26,030 bases of DNA from Streptosporangiaceae bacterium (GTDB lineage Bacteria > Actinomycetota > Actinomycetes > Streptosporangiales > Streptosporangiaceae). The DNA lies in contig JASIBM010000006.1 of NCBI GenBank assembly GCA_030045175.1, positions 1 through 26,030 of the forward strand, read 5' to 3'. Numbering within the stretch: the first letter of the stretch is position 1; every line of letters begins with the position of its first letter. A program made the translations under genes and the position numbers. This document shows positions 6,010-14,338 of this stretch, one piece after another. The notes beneath the pieces were generated by a model. That model was not told where the DNA came from and made no database searches. It saw nothing but the letters and a program-made list of their open reading frames with translations.

Positions 6010-6816
6010 ATGAGCGTGCGGTTTATCGGGCTTGATCTGGCTTGGGGTGAGCGGGCGCGCACCGGCGTCGCGGCCCTGGACGCCGCGGGCCGGCTTGTGA
6101 CCTGCGCCTGCGCCACTTCGGACGATGAGATCGCTGCGTTCGCCGCCGTGCACGCGCCAGGTGACTGCGTGATCGCGATCGACGCGCCGCTGATCGTGCC
6201 GAACGAGACCGGCCAGCGAGTGGCCGAGCGCCTGATCGCACAGCGGTTCGGCCGGTACGCGGCGGGCGCTTACCCGGCCAACCGGGGGAACTCGCTGTTC
6301 AATCCGGTGCCGCGGGCCTTGCGGCTCGCGGGCCGGCTTCGATGCGAGGCGGATCCCAAGGCGGGCACCGGCCCTGGCAAGCGGGTGGCGATCGAGGTCT
6401 ACCCGCACTCAGCGTCGATCGTGCTGTTCGGACTGGATCGCACGCTGCCGTACAAGGGCAAGCACGGCCGCCCGTTCGCGGTTCGGGTGCAGGCCTTTAC
6501 GCGGCTGATCGGCTACGTCGAGGATCGCCTCGCTGAGCCGCTCCGACCGCAAGCCTGCGAGCGCTGGCGCCAGCTTGCCGCGCTCGCTGCCGCCGCGCGC
6601 CGCCCGGCGGACCTCGAGCGGATCGAAGACGAGGTGGACGCGGTGATCTGCGCCTACTTGGCCTGGCTCTGGCACGTCAGCCCCCGGTCGTGCTGGGTGC
6701 TCGGGGACGTGACGGCCGGTTACATCGTCACGCCGCGCCCTGCCGGGCTGGGCGGACGGGCCAGCCGAGCCGAGCCGGCCGCGCGGCGATCGGTAGGCGC
6801 CCTGGGCTCTCACTAA
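6010..6816 (+). CDS. DUF429 family protein (predicted RNase H-like nuclease fold)
   Basis: The 268-residue product belongs to DUF429, a family predicted to have an RNase H-like nuclease fold but without a settled function. The visible conserved elements are FIGLDLAWGERARTG at 5-19 (first acidic strand), CVIAIDAPLIVPNETGQR at 53-70 (second acidic strand), VAIEVYPHSASIVLFGL at 125-141, and EDEVDAVICAYLAWLW at about 215-230 with clustered acidic residues. The ATG at 6010 is the best start, because MSVRFIGLDLAWG is where relatives begin. Its ribosome-binding region is part of the dispersed repeat copy A, so its expression may depend on that repeat. It runs toward guaB and ends 38 bases before it. 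Confidence 0.82.
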   Translation: MSVRFIGLDLAWGERARTGVAALDAAGRLVTCACATSDDEIAAFAAVHAPGDCVIAIDAPLIVPNETGQRVAERLIAQRFGRYAAGAYPANRGNSLFNPVPRALRLAGRLRCEADPKAGTGPGKRVAIEVYPHSASIVLFGLDRTLPYKGKHGRPFAVRVQAFTRLIGYVEDRLAEPLRPQACERWRQLAALAAAARRPADLERIEDEVDAVICAYLAWLWHVSPRSCWVLGDVTAGYIVTPRPAGLGGRASRAEPAARRSVGALGSH

Positions 6817-6819
6817 GAT
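6814..6819 (+). promoter_or_regulatory. Candidate guaB -10 box (TAAGAT)
   Basis: TAAGAT lies 35 bases before the guaB ATG, overlapping the DUF429 stop. No good -35 is seen, so guaB may also be read from upstream. Confidence 0.35.
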
Positions 6820-6854
6820 GGAGCTATCCTCGGCCTCAAGCACACCGGAGTGAC

Positions 6855-8327
6855 ATGACCGACGATGCCAAGTTTGGCCAGCCCGCACTCACCTTCGACG
6901 ACGTGCTGCTGCTTCCCGCGCACTCGCGGTTGCTGCCCAGCGAGGCTGACACCACGGCCAGGCTGACGCGGCGGATCACGCTGCGGATACCGCTGTTGTC
7001 GGCTGCCATGGACACGGTCACCGAGGCGAAGATGGCCGTCGCCATGGCCCGGCAGGGCGGCATTGGCGTGCTGCATCGCAACATGTCGGTCGAGGACCAG
7101 GCGTACCAGGTCGACGTCGTCAAGCGCTCAGAGGCCGGAATGATCACCAATCCGGTTACCTGCGGACCGGATGCCACGATCGCCGAGGTCGAAGAGGTGT
7201 GCGGTCGCTACCGGATTTCCGGGCTGCCCGTCGTCACCCCCGACGGCGTGTTGCTCGGGATCATCACCAACAGGGACATCAGGTTCGCCCGGGATCACAG
7301 CCGCCGGGCAGGCGAGCTGATGACGCCGATGCCGCTGGTCACCGCGCCGGTCGGGGTGGCGCGCGAGCAAGCACTGCGGCTGCTATCCGAGCGCAAGGTC
7401 GAGAAGCTGCCCCTGGTGGACACCGGTGGCGTGCTGCGCGGGCTGATCACGGTCAAGGACTTCACCAAGAGCGAGAAGTTCCCGCACGCGACCAAGGACG
7501 CTCACGGCCGGCTGATGGTCGCCGCCGCGGTCGGGGTGGGCGAGGACGCCAAGCCGCGGGCGCAGGCGCTGATCGACGCCGGGGCCGACGTCCTGGTCGT
7601 CGACACGGCCCATGGCCACTCTGAGTCGGTGCTCACCATGATCGCCCAGCTCAAGGCCAACACCAGGGTCGAGGTGATCGGTGGCAACGTGGCGACGAGG
7701 GCGGGCGCCCAGGCGCTGGTCGACGCGGGCGCCGACGCGGTGAAGGTCGGCGTCGGCCCCGGCTCTATCTGCACGACCAGGGTGGTGGCCGGCGTGGGGG
7801 TGCCGCAGGTCACGGCCATCTACGAGGCGGCAAGCGCGGCCGGGCCCGCCGGGGTCCCTGTCATCGGCGATGGCGGGGTGCAGTACTCGGGCGACATCGC
7901 CAAGGCCATCGCGGCGGGCGCCGACACGGTCATGCTGGGCGGGTTGCTTGCGGGCTGCGAGGAGGCGCCTGGCGAGATGGTGATGATCGGCGGTGAGCAG
8001 TACAAGCTCTACCGCGGCATGGGCTCGCTCGGCGCCATGCGGGGGCGTTCGTACTCCAAGGACAGGTACTTCCAGGACGACGTGCTCCGCGAGGAGAAAC
8101 TGGTGCCCGAGGGCGTCGAGGGCCGCGTCCCTTACCGCGGATCGCTGACAGCCGTGGCCGGCCAGCTAATTGGCGGGCTGCGCGCCGCGATGGGCTATTG
8201 CGGGTCCGGGACCATCACCGAGTTGCAGGGTGCGCGCTTCATCCAGATCACCGGCGCCGGCCTGGCCGAGAGCCACCCCCATCACCTGCAGATGATCGCC
8301 GAGGCGCCGAACTACGCCCGTCCCTGA
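6855..8327 (+). CDS. guaB: IMP dehydrogenase
   Basis: It oxidises IMP to XMP with NAD+, the committed step to GMP. The 490-residue protein has the normal length and order: N-terminal LTFDDVLLLPAHS, paired CBS domains at about 97-150 and 155-210 (RISGLPVV, GIITNRDIRF, KVEKLPLVD, GLITVKDFTKS), IGGNVATRAGAQAL, then the catalytic loop GVGPGSICTTRVVAGVGVPQ with Cys at 306, and the mobile flap MGSLGAMRGRSYSKDRYFQ. The ATG at 6855 follows CGGAG four bases upstream. A 157-bp stretch covering residues about 344-396 is duplicated at 10240-10396. In other actinobacteria guaB3 follows directly; here about 4.9 kb intervenes. Confidence 0.97.
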   Translation: MTDDAKFGQPALTFDDVLLLPAHSRLLPSEADTTARLTRRITLRIPLLSAAMDTVTEAKMAVAMARQGGIGVLHRNMSVEDQAYQVDVVKRSEAGMITNPVTCGPDATIAEVEEVCGRYRISGLPVVTPDGVLLGIITNRDIRFARDHSRRAGELMTPMPLVTAPVGVAREQALRLLSERKVEKLPLVDTGGVLRGLITVKDFTKSEKFPHATKDAHGRLMVAAAVGVGEDAKPRAQALIDAGADVLVVDTAHGHSESVLTMIAQLKANTRVEVIGGNVATRAGAQALVDAGADAVKVGVGPGSICTTRVVAGVGVPQVTAIYEAASAAGPAGVPVIGDGGVQYSGDIAKAIAAGADTVMLGGLLAGCEEAPGEMVMIGGEQYKLYRGMGSLGAMRGRSYSKDRYFQDDVLREEKLVPEGVEGRVPYRGSLTAVAGQLIGGLRAAMGYCGSGTITELQGARFIQITGAGLAESHPHHLQMIAEAPNYARP

Positions 8328-8354
8328 GGGTGGCCTGGCGACTCCCGCAGGCCG

Positions 8355-8383
8355 ACCGGGAGGGGTCGCGTTCCCCTCCCGGT
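8355..8383. terminator. Terminator hairpin between guaB and the secreted-protein gene
   Basis: A perfect 11-bp stem, ACCGGGAGGGG (8355-8365) with CCCCTCCCGGT (8373-8383), has a 7-base loop in the short gap between two convergent genes. There is no T run. This junction lacks the CATGATC element seen at three other convergent junctions. Confidence 0.7.
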
Positions 8384-8407
8384 GGCGGCGACGCGGCCAG
8401 CTACCTG

Positions 8408-9979
8408 CTATTTCGTGCCCACTACCACAACCGTAATCTGCCTGGAAAGCGAATTATTTCCTGAGTTATCTTTCACCACGAGCGTGCACGTGAGATTCTC
8501 GGTTGCGGGGCCATTGTTAACCATGCTGAGATTTAGATTCTGATTTGTGCCAGTTTGCGTCCAGGCGCTAGCTGGAATGACGCCGCCGACAACGACGCCA
8601 CCGCTCATGCATACGGGATTGCCCACGCCAGGGTTAGGGTTCCAGATGTATGGCGGGGTGCCGCACGTTGCCTGCCACGTCTCAATGCCCTTGGACATGG
8701 GATTGACCTTCACCACCCCCTTGTCCTGACCGGGGCCCATGATGTTCAGCGGTGTGCAGGTGGTTGGCGCAGCCCCGCAGAAGTACGCGGGGGCGATGCC
8801 GGCCTCGGCGATGAGGATCTGGCCGGCCGCGCTGGCGAAGAACGGCGTCGGGCCGCCTGGGTCGCAGAACAGGGTCTGGGCCCAGTTCAGCGTGCCACCC
8901 GGCTGCCACGGGGTGGTCGAGTCCTGGTCGGTCGAGCGGTAGACGACGTACAGGGAGCGTATGTCGACGTAGTCGGGAGTGTCGTCCGAGGGCGCTCCGT
9001 CGAGCTGCACCACCCCGGCTGACAGCGAGGCGCCGTCCGGGTAGGCCGCTGTCGGGTCGTGGAAGTAGCCGGTATCTGGATCCGAGCCGACGTCCGTGTC
9101 CCCGCTTGTGCCGTTCCACAGGTTGAGCAGGCTGGTGTCGAACGGCTCGATCACGTCGGCCGGGTCGGCGTTGCCGGTGACGCCCGTGGGGTCATTCTCC
9201 GCCACGGTGATCACGCAGGCGCCGAGGGTGATCGGAGTGCCGCCGTTGGCTGCCTGCAGGTCGTTCAGGAAGGTGCTGCGGGTTTCCGAGCCCGGCGGCG
9301 GGATCGCCGGGATGATCGTGTTGGCGGAGGTGCCGCCGACCTGGGTCCACTGGGTGTCCTGGCACTGATAGATCTGGACCAGTTGCTGGGCCGACAGCCC
9401 TGGCGGCGCATTGGTCGCCGCCTGGTCCGCCACCATTTCGAGTTCCTCCTCACCTAGGCCGACGGTTTGCAGGCCGCCCCATCCGTTGGATGTGGCCTGG
9501 GCGATTTGCGTCGCCGTCGGAGGGGAGGTCGTCATGGCGAAGTTGATGAGGGGATCGGCGGGGCTGGTATCGGCCAGCAGAGCGGCGATGCCTGCCGCGC
9601 CGGTGGCGGGCCGCTCGACGGGATAGGTCCCGCCGCGCAGGACGACGGTCGGGTCTAGCGGCAGCGGGCTGGCGGTCGTGCTGTTGTTGAGGTAGGCGGC
9701 CCGGCCGTTGGCATCAGCCGTCGCGTCGATGCCCACGACCTTGTACAGGTTGCCGGCCGTGTTGTACCCGGTGTCGCCCTCGGGGTCACCGTCATCGCCG
9801 AAGTCGAGAAGCGGCTGCAGCAGGCCCGACCCTACCCCGACGACATCGTTGGCCTGGGGCGCATAGTCGGCGCGGGCGGGCGGCGCCGCCGCGAGGGGCA
9901 CCCCTAAAGAGAACGCCACAGTTGCCAGCGCGATGGATGCGGCCATCCGGCTGCGCGAGAGCCTTGTCCGGTTGCGCAT
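8408..9979 (-). CDS. Secreted PstS-like periplasmic-binding-fold protein with C-terminal extension
   Basis: The 523-residue product has a clear type I signal peptide: a basic start MRNRTRLSRSR, a hydrophobic core and a likely cut after APPARA (residue 37). No lipobox Cys is present, so it should be released rather than anchored. The mature N-terminal part resembles PstS-like substrate-binding proteins: NDVVGVGSGLLQPLLDF, the LYKVVGIDATADANG strand, INFAMTTSPP, LSAQQLVQIYQCQDTQW and the IPPPGSETRSTFLNDL block. The ligand is unknown. The last 120 residues or so look like a small beta-rich domain with Cys pairs. The mature chain holds several Cys residues, which suits an extracellular protein. 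The ATG at 9979 follows GGGAGGGAG. It is divergent from the S53 peptidase gene. Confidence 0.75.
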   Translation of the reverse strand: MRNRTRLSRSRMAASIALATVAFSLGVPLAAAPPARADYAPQANDVVGVGSGLLQPLLDFGDDGDPEGDTGYNTAGNLYKVVGIDATADANGRAAYLNNSTTASPLPLDPTVVLRGGTYPVERPATGAAGIAALLADTSPADPLINFAMTTSPPTATQIAQATSNGWGGLQTVGLGEEELEMVADQAATNAPPGLSAQQLVQIYQCQDTQWTQVGGTSANTIIPAIPPPGSETRSTFLNDLQAANGGTPITLGACVITVAENDPTGVTGNADPADVIEPFDTSLLNLWNGTSGDTDVGSDPDTGYFHDPTAAYPDGASLSAGVVQLDGAPSDDTPDYVDIRSLYVVYRSTDQDSTTPWQPGGTLNWAQTLFCDPGGPTPFFASAAGQILIAEAGIAPAYFCGAAPTTCTPLNIMGPGQDKGVVKVNPMSKGIETWQATCGTPPYIWNPNPGVGNPVCMSGGVVVGGVIPASAWTQTGTNQNLNLSMVNNGPATENLTCTLVVKDNSGNNSLSRQITVVVVGTK

Positions 9980-10091
9980 GGTCTCCCTCCCGTCGTTCTT
10001 GGACGGATCTGCCAGGCGGCCAGGCAACATCGGCCGGGTGCACGGCTTCTTCTTATTGCGCGAACACGAGACGAATGAATCCTGTATGTTA

Positions 10092-10115
10092 CCTCGTAAT
10101 TATCCGATAACGAGG
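10092..10115. promoter_or_regulatory. Palindromic site in the divergent secreted-protein region
   Basis: CCTCG (10092-10096) pairs with CGAGG (10111-10115), and inside it TTATC (10100-10104) pairs with GATAA (10106-10110). It lies 113 bases upstream of the binding-protein start in an AT-rich patch, where a promoter or operator is plausible. Its function is not known. Confidence 0.35.
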
Positions 10116-10239
10116 CATTCAGCGCCCAGGCAAAGCGCGCGCCAGACCACGGCCGCCGGCCCTGACCTTTACATCGGCCGATGGGCAAGTGCCAAAGGCC
10201 CGTCGGCGAGCTGGCTCGGGCGCTGGCCGACGCGGGCGC

Positions 10240-10396
10240 ACTCGTGCGACATCGCCAAGGCCATCGCTGCGGGCGCCGGCACGGTCATGCTGGGCGGGTT
10301 GCTTGCGGGCTGCGAGGAGGCGCCTGGCGAGATGGTGATGATCGGCGGTGAGCGGTACAAGCTCTACCGCGGCATGGGCTGGCCTGGCGCCATGCG
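10240..10396 (+). pseudogene. guaB internal fragment (157 bp)
   Basis: This stretch aligns without gaps to guaB 7885-8041 at about 95% identity (seven mismatches by eye), and still reads DIAKAIAAGAGTVMLGGLLAGCEEAPGEMVMIGGERYKLYRGMG in the plus direction. It corresponds to GuaB residues about 344-396, lacks the catalytic Cys region and ends abruptly on both sides, so it cannot be functional. It lies in the 684-base region between the divergent secreted-protein genes (9980-10663). I see no other gene there. The rest of that region holds the palindrome at 10092-10115 and a promoter-proximal AT-rich stretch before the peptidase. Confidence 0.9.
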
Positions 10397-10663
10397 TCCC
10401 ACGCGTAGCAAGGCTCTGCCGTGTTGTGCGCCGCGCTGCCGCTGACTGCAGCAGGTCAGGTCAGGTGGCAGCCGGCCTGCCAGGCAGCTGCGGCCTCCCC
10501 ACGCCACGCCGCGCTCGGCGTCACGTTGGGTCACGGGTCCATTATGAAATGCCTCCTAGACAGAACGGGGGGCCGCTAACTACACTCTGACTGCAAAAGA
10601 TCGGGGAGACGCCATTGAGCGCCTACGGAATAAGAGGCCGGAGAAGGTGGGGGTCGTAAATAT

Positions 10664-12991
10664 ATGAAAAGAATCGATCGCAAGAGAACAATGATAGGGC
10701 GGCTAGCGCCGCTAACCGCAGCCCTCACGCTTACCGCTGGTGTGCTCGCGGCGACCGCTGCGTCTGCGTCTGCGACCGCATCGCATGCGGCGGAATTCTC
10801 GCGAGTAGGATCTGCTCCGGCAATTCCACGAGGCGCGGTTCTCATCGGGAGGACCCCGGCGTCAAGGGTCGTGCATTTCGATGTCGTGCTCACTTCTCGC
10901 GACCCGGCGGGACTGAACTCCTTCGCTCTCGCTGTTTCGACTCCCGGCTCGCCGGAACACGGCAAGTTCTTGACCGTGTCGCAGTTCGCCGCCAGGTTCG
11001 GCCAGACCCCATCGGCCATCCGCGCAGCCGAGAGCACGCTGCGGGAAATCGGGCTCAAGCCTGGCCCGGTCACGGCGAACGGCTTGGTCGTCCCGGTATC
11101 GGCGACATTCGGCCAGGTGGCTGACATCCTGCACACGCAGTTTGTCGACTACCGGCTGGGTTCTGGCCGCGTGGCGTTCGCCAACACGACAGCGCCGCAG
11201 CTACCCGCCAGCCTCGGTCGCATGACGACCGCGGTCATCGGCCTCAACGACCTGGCAACCAATCAGATCAACCCGCTACGCGGATCTGCAGGAACACGCG
11301 GGCGGGCCGCCCCGCAGAGCCCGGCGTTGCCCCCCACGGCGTGTTCGGCGGCGTCCGCGGCGGCTAGTAAGTATCAAGGCTGGACCTACCCGAAGCTGGC
11401 GGCAGCGTACTCCATCAATTCGCTGTACAAGCACCACGACTATGGCGCGGGTACCAGAATCGCCCTCTTCGAACTGGACGCATGGTCGATTTCGGACATA
11501 AATGCCTTCCAGTCATGTTACAAGACAAATGTCCACCTGAGTTCCGTCAATGTCGATGGCGGAGATGGTAGCGGCGCAGGCGGAGGTGAGGCGGCGCTCG
11601 ATATCGAGACCGCGATAGCGCTCGCGCCGAAGGCTGACATCACCGTCTACGACGCGCCGGCCTCGAACTATGCCCTGTCCGTGGTCGACGAGCTGACGAG
11701 GATCTTCGACGCTAACAACGCTCAGATCCTCTCGATGAGCTACGGACTTTGCGAGCCCTTCGTCTATAGCCTTGACACGGGCCTGGCCGACAGCGAGAAC
11801 CTGTTGTTCGAGCAGGCCGCCGCGGAGGGCATGTCGGTGTTCGTCGCATCTGGTGACACCGGCTCGGAAGGCTGCTACCGGGTGAACCAGAGCGACGCAC
11901 TGGAGGTCCTGGACCCGGGCTCGCAGCCCTTCGTGACCTCCGTCGGCGGGACCGACCTCACGCACGCTGGCCCGCCGCCGAAGGAAACCGTCTGGAACGA
12001 GGGCGTCAACACCGGTGCTGGTGCCGGCGGTGGCGGCGTCTCAGGCAACTGGGCGATGCCTGCCTGGCAGTCCGGACCAGGGGTTATCAACTCTTACAGC
12101 GACGGCGTGCCATGCGGGTCCAGCGGTTACTGCCGCGAGGTACCCGATGTCTCGGCGTCCGCGGACCCCGAGCACGGGTACATCATCAGGTGGAAGGGCA
12201 AGTGGATCGCCATCGGCGGCACCAGTGCGGCGACTCCGCTATGGGCGTCCATGCTCGCCGACATCGAGTCGGCGCACTCACCGGTGTACCGGGCCGGCTT
12301 CCTCAACCCGTTGTTGTATTCCGCGGCGGCCACGTCATCTACCTCGTTCCACGACATAACCGTCGGCAACAACGACTACACCGGCACCAACGGTGGTGCG
12401 TACCCGGCGACAAGCCATTACGACATGGCTTCGGGCCTGGGCACACCCTATGCACCTGGCATCGAGAAAGATATCAACCACGCGAACTCGCTTATCGGGT
12501 TCACAGATGCTCCAGGGACCGATTCCCCGCCGCCCTTCCTCGGTACGTACAAGGTGACCGCGTTCGATGCCCCGTGCACTGTGGGTGACGACTACAGCGA
12601 AATAGCTGCGCCGACCGGAGATATATCACTGGTGCCGGATACGGAATGCGAGCAGATCGCCAACGGATGGGAAACCTGGAGCAACGGGTACACCGGAGAT
12701 GTCTACTGGCAGGACTCCGATATAGGCGGCGTCACCTCGCTGGTGCTCACGATGCCGGCCGGCACCAGGGCGTTCTACTTCTATGCCGAGCCTGATGAGT
12801 TCGAAACCTTCGACCTGCAGGCAACCGCAAATAATGGTGCGACATCCGGGCCGCTTGAGGTATACGGTGAGGCTGGCGCTCAGTATTTCGGTTTCTACGC
12901 CAACGGCAAGGGCGAAAATATCACGAAGATCACGATATCCTGCGATGACGACTTCGCCATCGGAGAATTCGGGATCGCCTACGGTAAGTAG
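10664..12991 (+). CDS. Secreted S53 family serine-carboxyl peptidase (sedolisin/kumamolisin type) with C-terminal domain
   Basis: It is a 775-residue extracellular acid endopeptidase precursor. A signal peptide (basic start, hydrophobic 11-37) is followed by a pro-domain at about 52-200 (VVLTSRDPAGLNSFA, SPEHGKFLTVSQFAARFG), which is removed on activation. The catalytic domain has Glu309 and Asp313 in GGGEAALDIETA, the oxyanion Asp398 in ASGDTGS and the nucleophile Ser521 in GGTSAATP. Calcium-site residues are at HDITVGNN (about 563-570) and YDMASGLGTP (about 586-595). After a DSPPPF linker comes a beta-rich domain of about 150 residues (GYTGDVYWQDSDIGG, RAFYFYAEPDEFETFDLQA, GAQYFGFYANGKGENITKI, FAIGEFGIAYGK), perhaps for binding. 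The ATG at 10664 has GGTGGGGG about 10 bases upstream. Confidence 0.93.
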   Translation: MKRIDRKRTMIGRLAPLTAALTLTAGVLAATAASASATASHAAEFSRVGSAPAIPRGAVLIGRTPASRVVHFDVVLTSRDPAGLNSFALAVSTPGSPEHGKFLTVSQFAARFGQTPSAIRAAESTLREIGLKPGPVTANGLVVPVSATFGQVADILHTQFVDYRLGSGRVAFANTTAPQLPASLGRMTTAVIGLNDLATNQINPLRGSAGTRGRAAPQSPALPPTACSAASAAASKYQGWTYPKLAAAYSINSLYKHHDYGAGTRIALFELDAWSISDINAFQSCYKTNVHLSSVNVDGGDGSGAGGGEAALDIETAIALAPKADITVYDAPASNYALSVVDELTRIFDANNAQILSMSYGLCEPFVYSLDTGLADSENLLFEQAAAEGMSVFVASGDTGSEGCYRVNQSDALEVLDPGSQPFVTSVGGTDLTHAGPPPKETVWNEGVNTGAGAGGGGVSGNWAMPAWQSGPGVINSYSDGVPCGSSGYCREVPDVSASADPEHGYIIRWKGKWIAIGGTSAATPLWASMLADIESAHSPVYRAGFLNPLLYSAAATSSTSFHDITVGNNDYTGTNGGAYPATSHYDMASGLGTPYAPGIEKDINHANSLIGFTDAPGTDSPPPFLGTYKVTAFDAPCTVGDDYSEIAAPTGDISLVPDTECEQIANGWETWSNGYTGDVYWQDSDIGGVTSLVLTMPAGTRAFYFYAEPDEFETFDLQATANNGATSGPLEVYGEAGAQYFGFYANGKGENITKITISCDDDFAIGEFGIAYGK

Positions 12992-13027
12992 CACTTAGCG
13001 TCCGGGTACCCGGCGCTGCTCATAACA

Positions 13028-13079
13028 ACAACGTGGGGCCCTTACTGCTTCGCAGGCGACAGTAAGGGCCCCACGTTGT
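13028..13079. terminator. Perfect 20-bp stem-loop after the S53 gene
   Basis: ACAACGTGGGGCCCTTACTG (13028-13047) pairs perfectly with 13060-13079 around a 12-base loop, 36 bases past the peptidase stop. It probably ends that transcript before guaB3 on the same strand. It is unlike the CATGATC elements. Confidence 0.75.
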
Positions 13080-13210
13080 GCCTGGCGGGGGCTGGCCGGG
13101 CACGGCCGCCGTCGGCGGTGCGGCATCGGCGGCGGATGTCGGTTGGCTGAGGCGAGAACGTGGCGTGTCCGCTGGTCAGGTCGGCCCGGTGAACCTGGCA
13201 GACTTGCGGA

Positions 13211-14338
13211 GTGACCCAAGTGGAGATCGGGCGCGGCAAGAGCGGCCGCCGGGCGTACGCCCTTGACGAGATCGGCATCGTCCCGTCGCGCCGGACCAGG
13301 AGTCCGGAAGACGTGTCCATCGCCTGGCAGATCGATGCCTACCGGTTCGAGTTGCCGCTTGTGGCCGCGCCGATGGACAGCGTCGTGTCGCCAGCCACGG
13401 CGATCGCCGTGGGCAAGCTCGGTGGCCTCGCGGTGCTCGACGTCGAGGGCGTTTGGACCAGGTACGAGGACCCGGAGCCGCTGTTCGCCGAGGTAGCCGA
13501 GCTCGATGATGCGGCAGCGACGGCCCGGCTGCAGGAGATCTACGCCGAGCCGATCAAGGAGGAGCTGATCGGCCAGCGGATCGCCGAGATCCGTGCGGCC
13601 GGGGTGACGAGCGCCGTGCGCCTGTCGCCCCAGCGCACCGTGCGCTACCACAAGGCCGTGACCGACGCCGGGGCCGACTTCGTGGTCATCCGCGGCACGA
13701 CGGTCTCCGCCGAGCACGTGTCGAGCCTGGCCGAGCCACTGAACCTCAAGCACTTCATCTACGAGCTCGACGTGCCCGTGATCGTTGGCGGCTGTGCCAC
13801 CTACACGGCCGCGCTGCACCTGATGCGAACGGGCGCGGCTGGCGTCCTTGTCGGCTTTGGCGGCGGGTCTGGCCAGACGACGGCGGCCGTGCTCGGCGTC
13901 AAGGTGCCGATGGCCACGGCGATCGCCGATGTCGCCGCGGCTCGCAGGGATTACCTGGACGAGTCGGGCGGCAGGTACGCGCACGTGATCGCCGACGGCG
14001 GGATGACCCGCAGCGGCGACATAGCCAAGGCGCTGGCGCTCGGCTCTGACGCGGTGATGGTCGGCTCCCCGATCGCCAGGGCCGCCGAGGCACCAGGGCG
14101 CGGCTATCACTGGGGCAGTGAGGCGCATCATCCGGAATTGCCGCGTGGCAACCGCCTCAAGGTCGGCACGATCGGGACGCTTGAGCAGATCTTGCACGGC
14201 CCGTCCATGATCGCCGATGGCTCGATGAACCTGATGGGGGCGCTGCGCCGGACGATGGCGACATCCGGGTACTCCGACCTGAAGGAATTCCAGCGGGTCG
14301 AGGTCGCGGTCACGCCTGGGACGGCACCGGGCCGCTGA
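13211..14338 (+). CDS. guaB3: GuaB3-family IMP dehydrogenase-related protein
   Basis: The 375-residue TIM-barrel protein belongs to the GuaB3 family that accompanies guaB in actinobacteria. The opening VEIGRGKSGRRAYALDEIGIVPSRRTRSPEDVSIAWQIDAYRFELPLVAAPMDSVVSP is diagnostic. The catalytic-loop region reads VPVIVGGCATYTAALHLM (Cys at about 197), followed by GVLVGFGGGSGQTT and IADGGMTRSGDIAKALALGSDAVMVG. There is no CBS pair between barrel strands, unlike GuaB. GuaB3 proteins have been reported as GMP reductases in cyanobacteria; the activity of the actinobacterial ones is less certain. The GTG at 13211 gives the usual MT-VEIGRGK start. About 130 bases of leader before it show no other gene. 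Confidence 0.93.
   Translation: MTQVEIGRGKSGRRAYALDEIGIVPSRRTRSPEDVSIAWQIDAYRFELPLVAAPMDSVVSPATAIAVGKLGGLAVLDVEGVWTRYEDPEPLFAEVAELDDAAATARLQEIYAEPIKEELIGQRIAEIRAAGVTSAVRLSPQRTVRYHKAVTDAGADFVVIRGTTVSAEHVSSLAEPLNLKHFIYELDVPVIVGGCATYTAALHLMRTGAAGVLVGFGGGSGQTTAAVLGVKVPMATAIADVAAARRDYLDESGGRYAHVIADGGMTRSGDIAKALALGSDAVMVGSPIARAAEAPGRGYHWGSEAHHPELPRGNRLKVGTIGTLEQILHGPSMIADGSMNLMGALRRTMATSGYSDLKEFQRVEVAVTPGTAPGR

Noticed and set aside
10220..10239. Second guaB-like segment (19 of 20 bases as at 7713-7732) just before the guaB fragment
   Set aside because: The match is short, the flanks do not align, and the motif for Ala-Leu-x-Asp-Ala-Gly is common in GC-rich coding DNA.
10169..10360. Minus-strand frame in the guaB fragment
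   Set aside because: It matches the antisense frame of guaB at 7820-8005, so it is a shadow of the duplication and not a gene.
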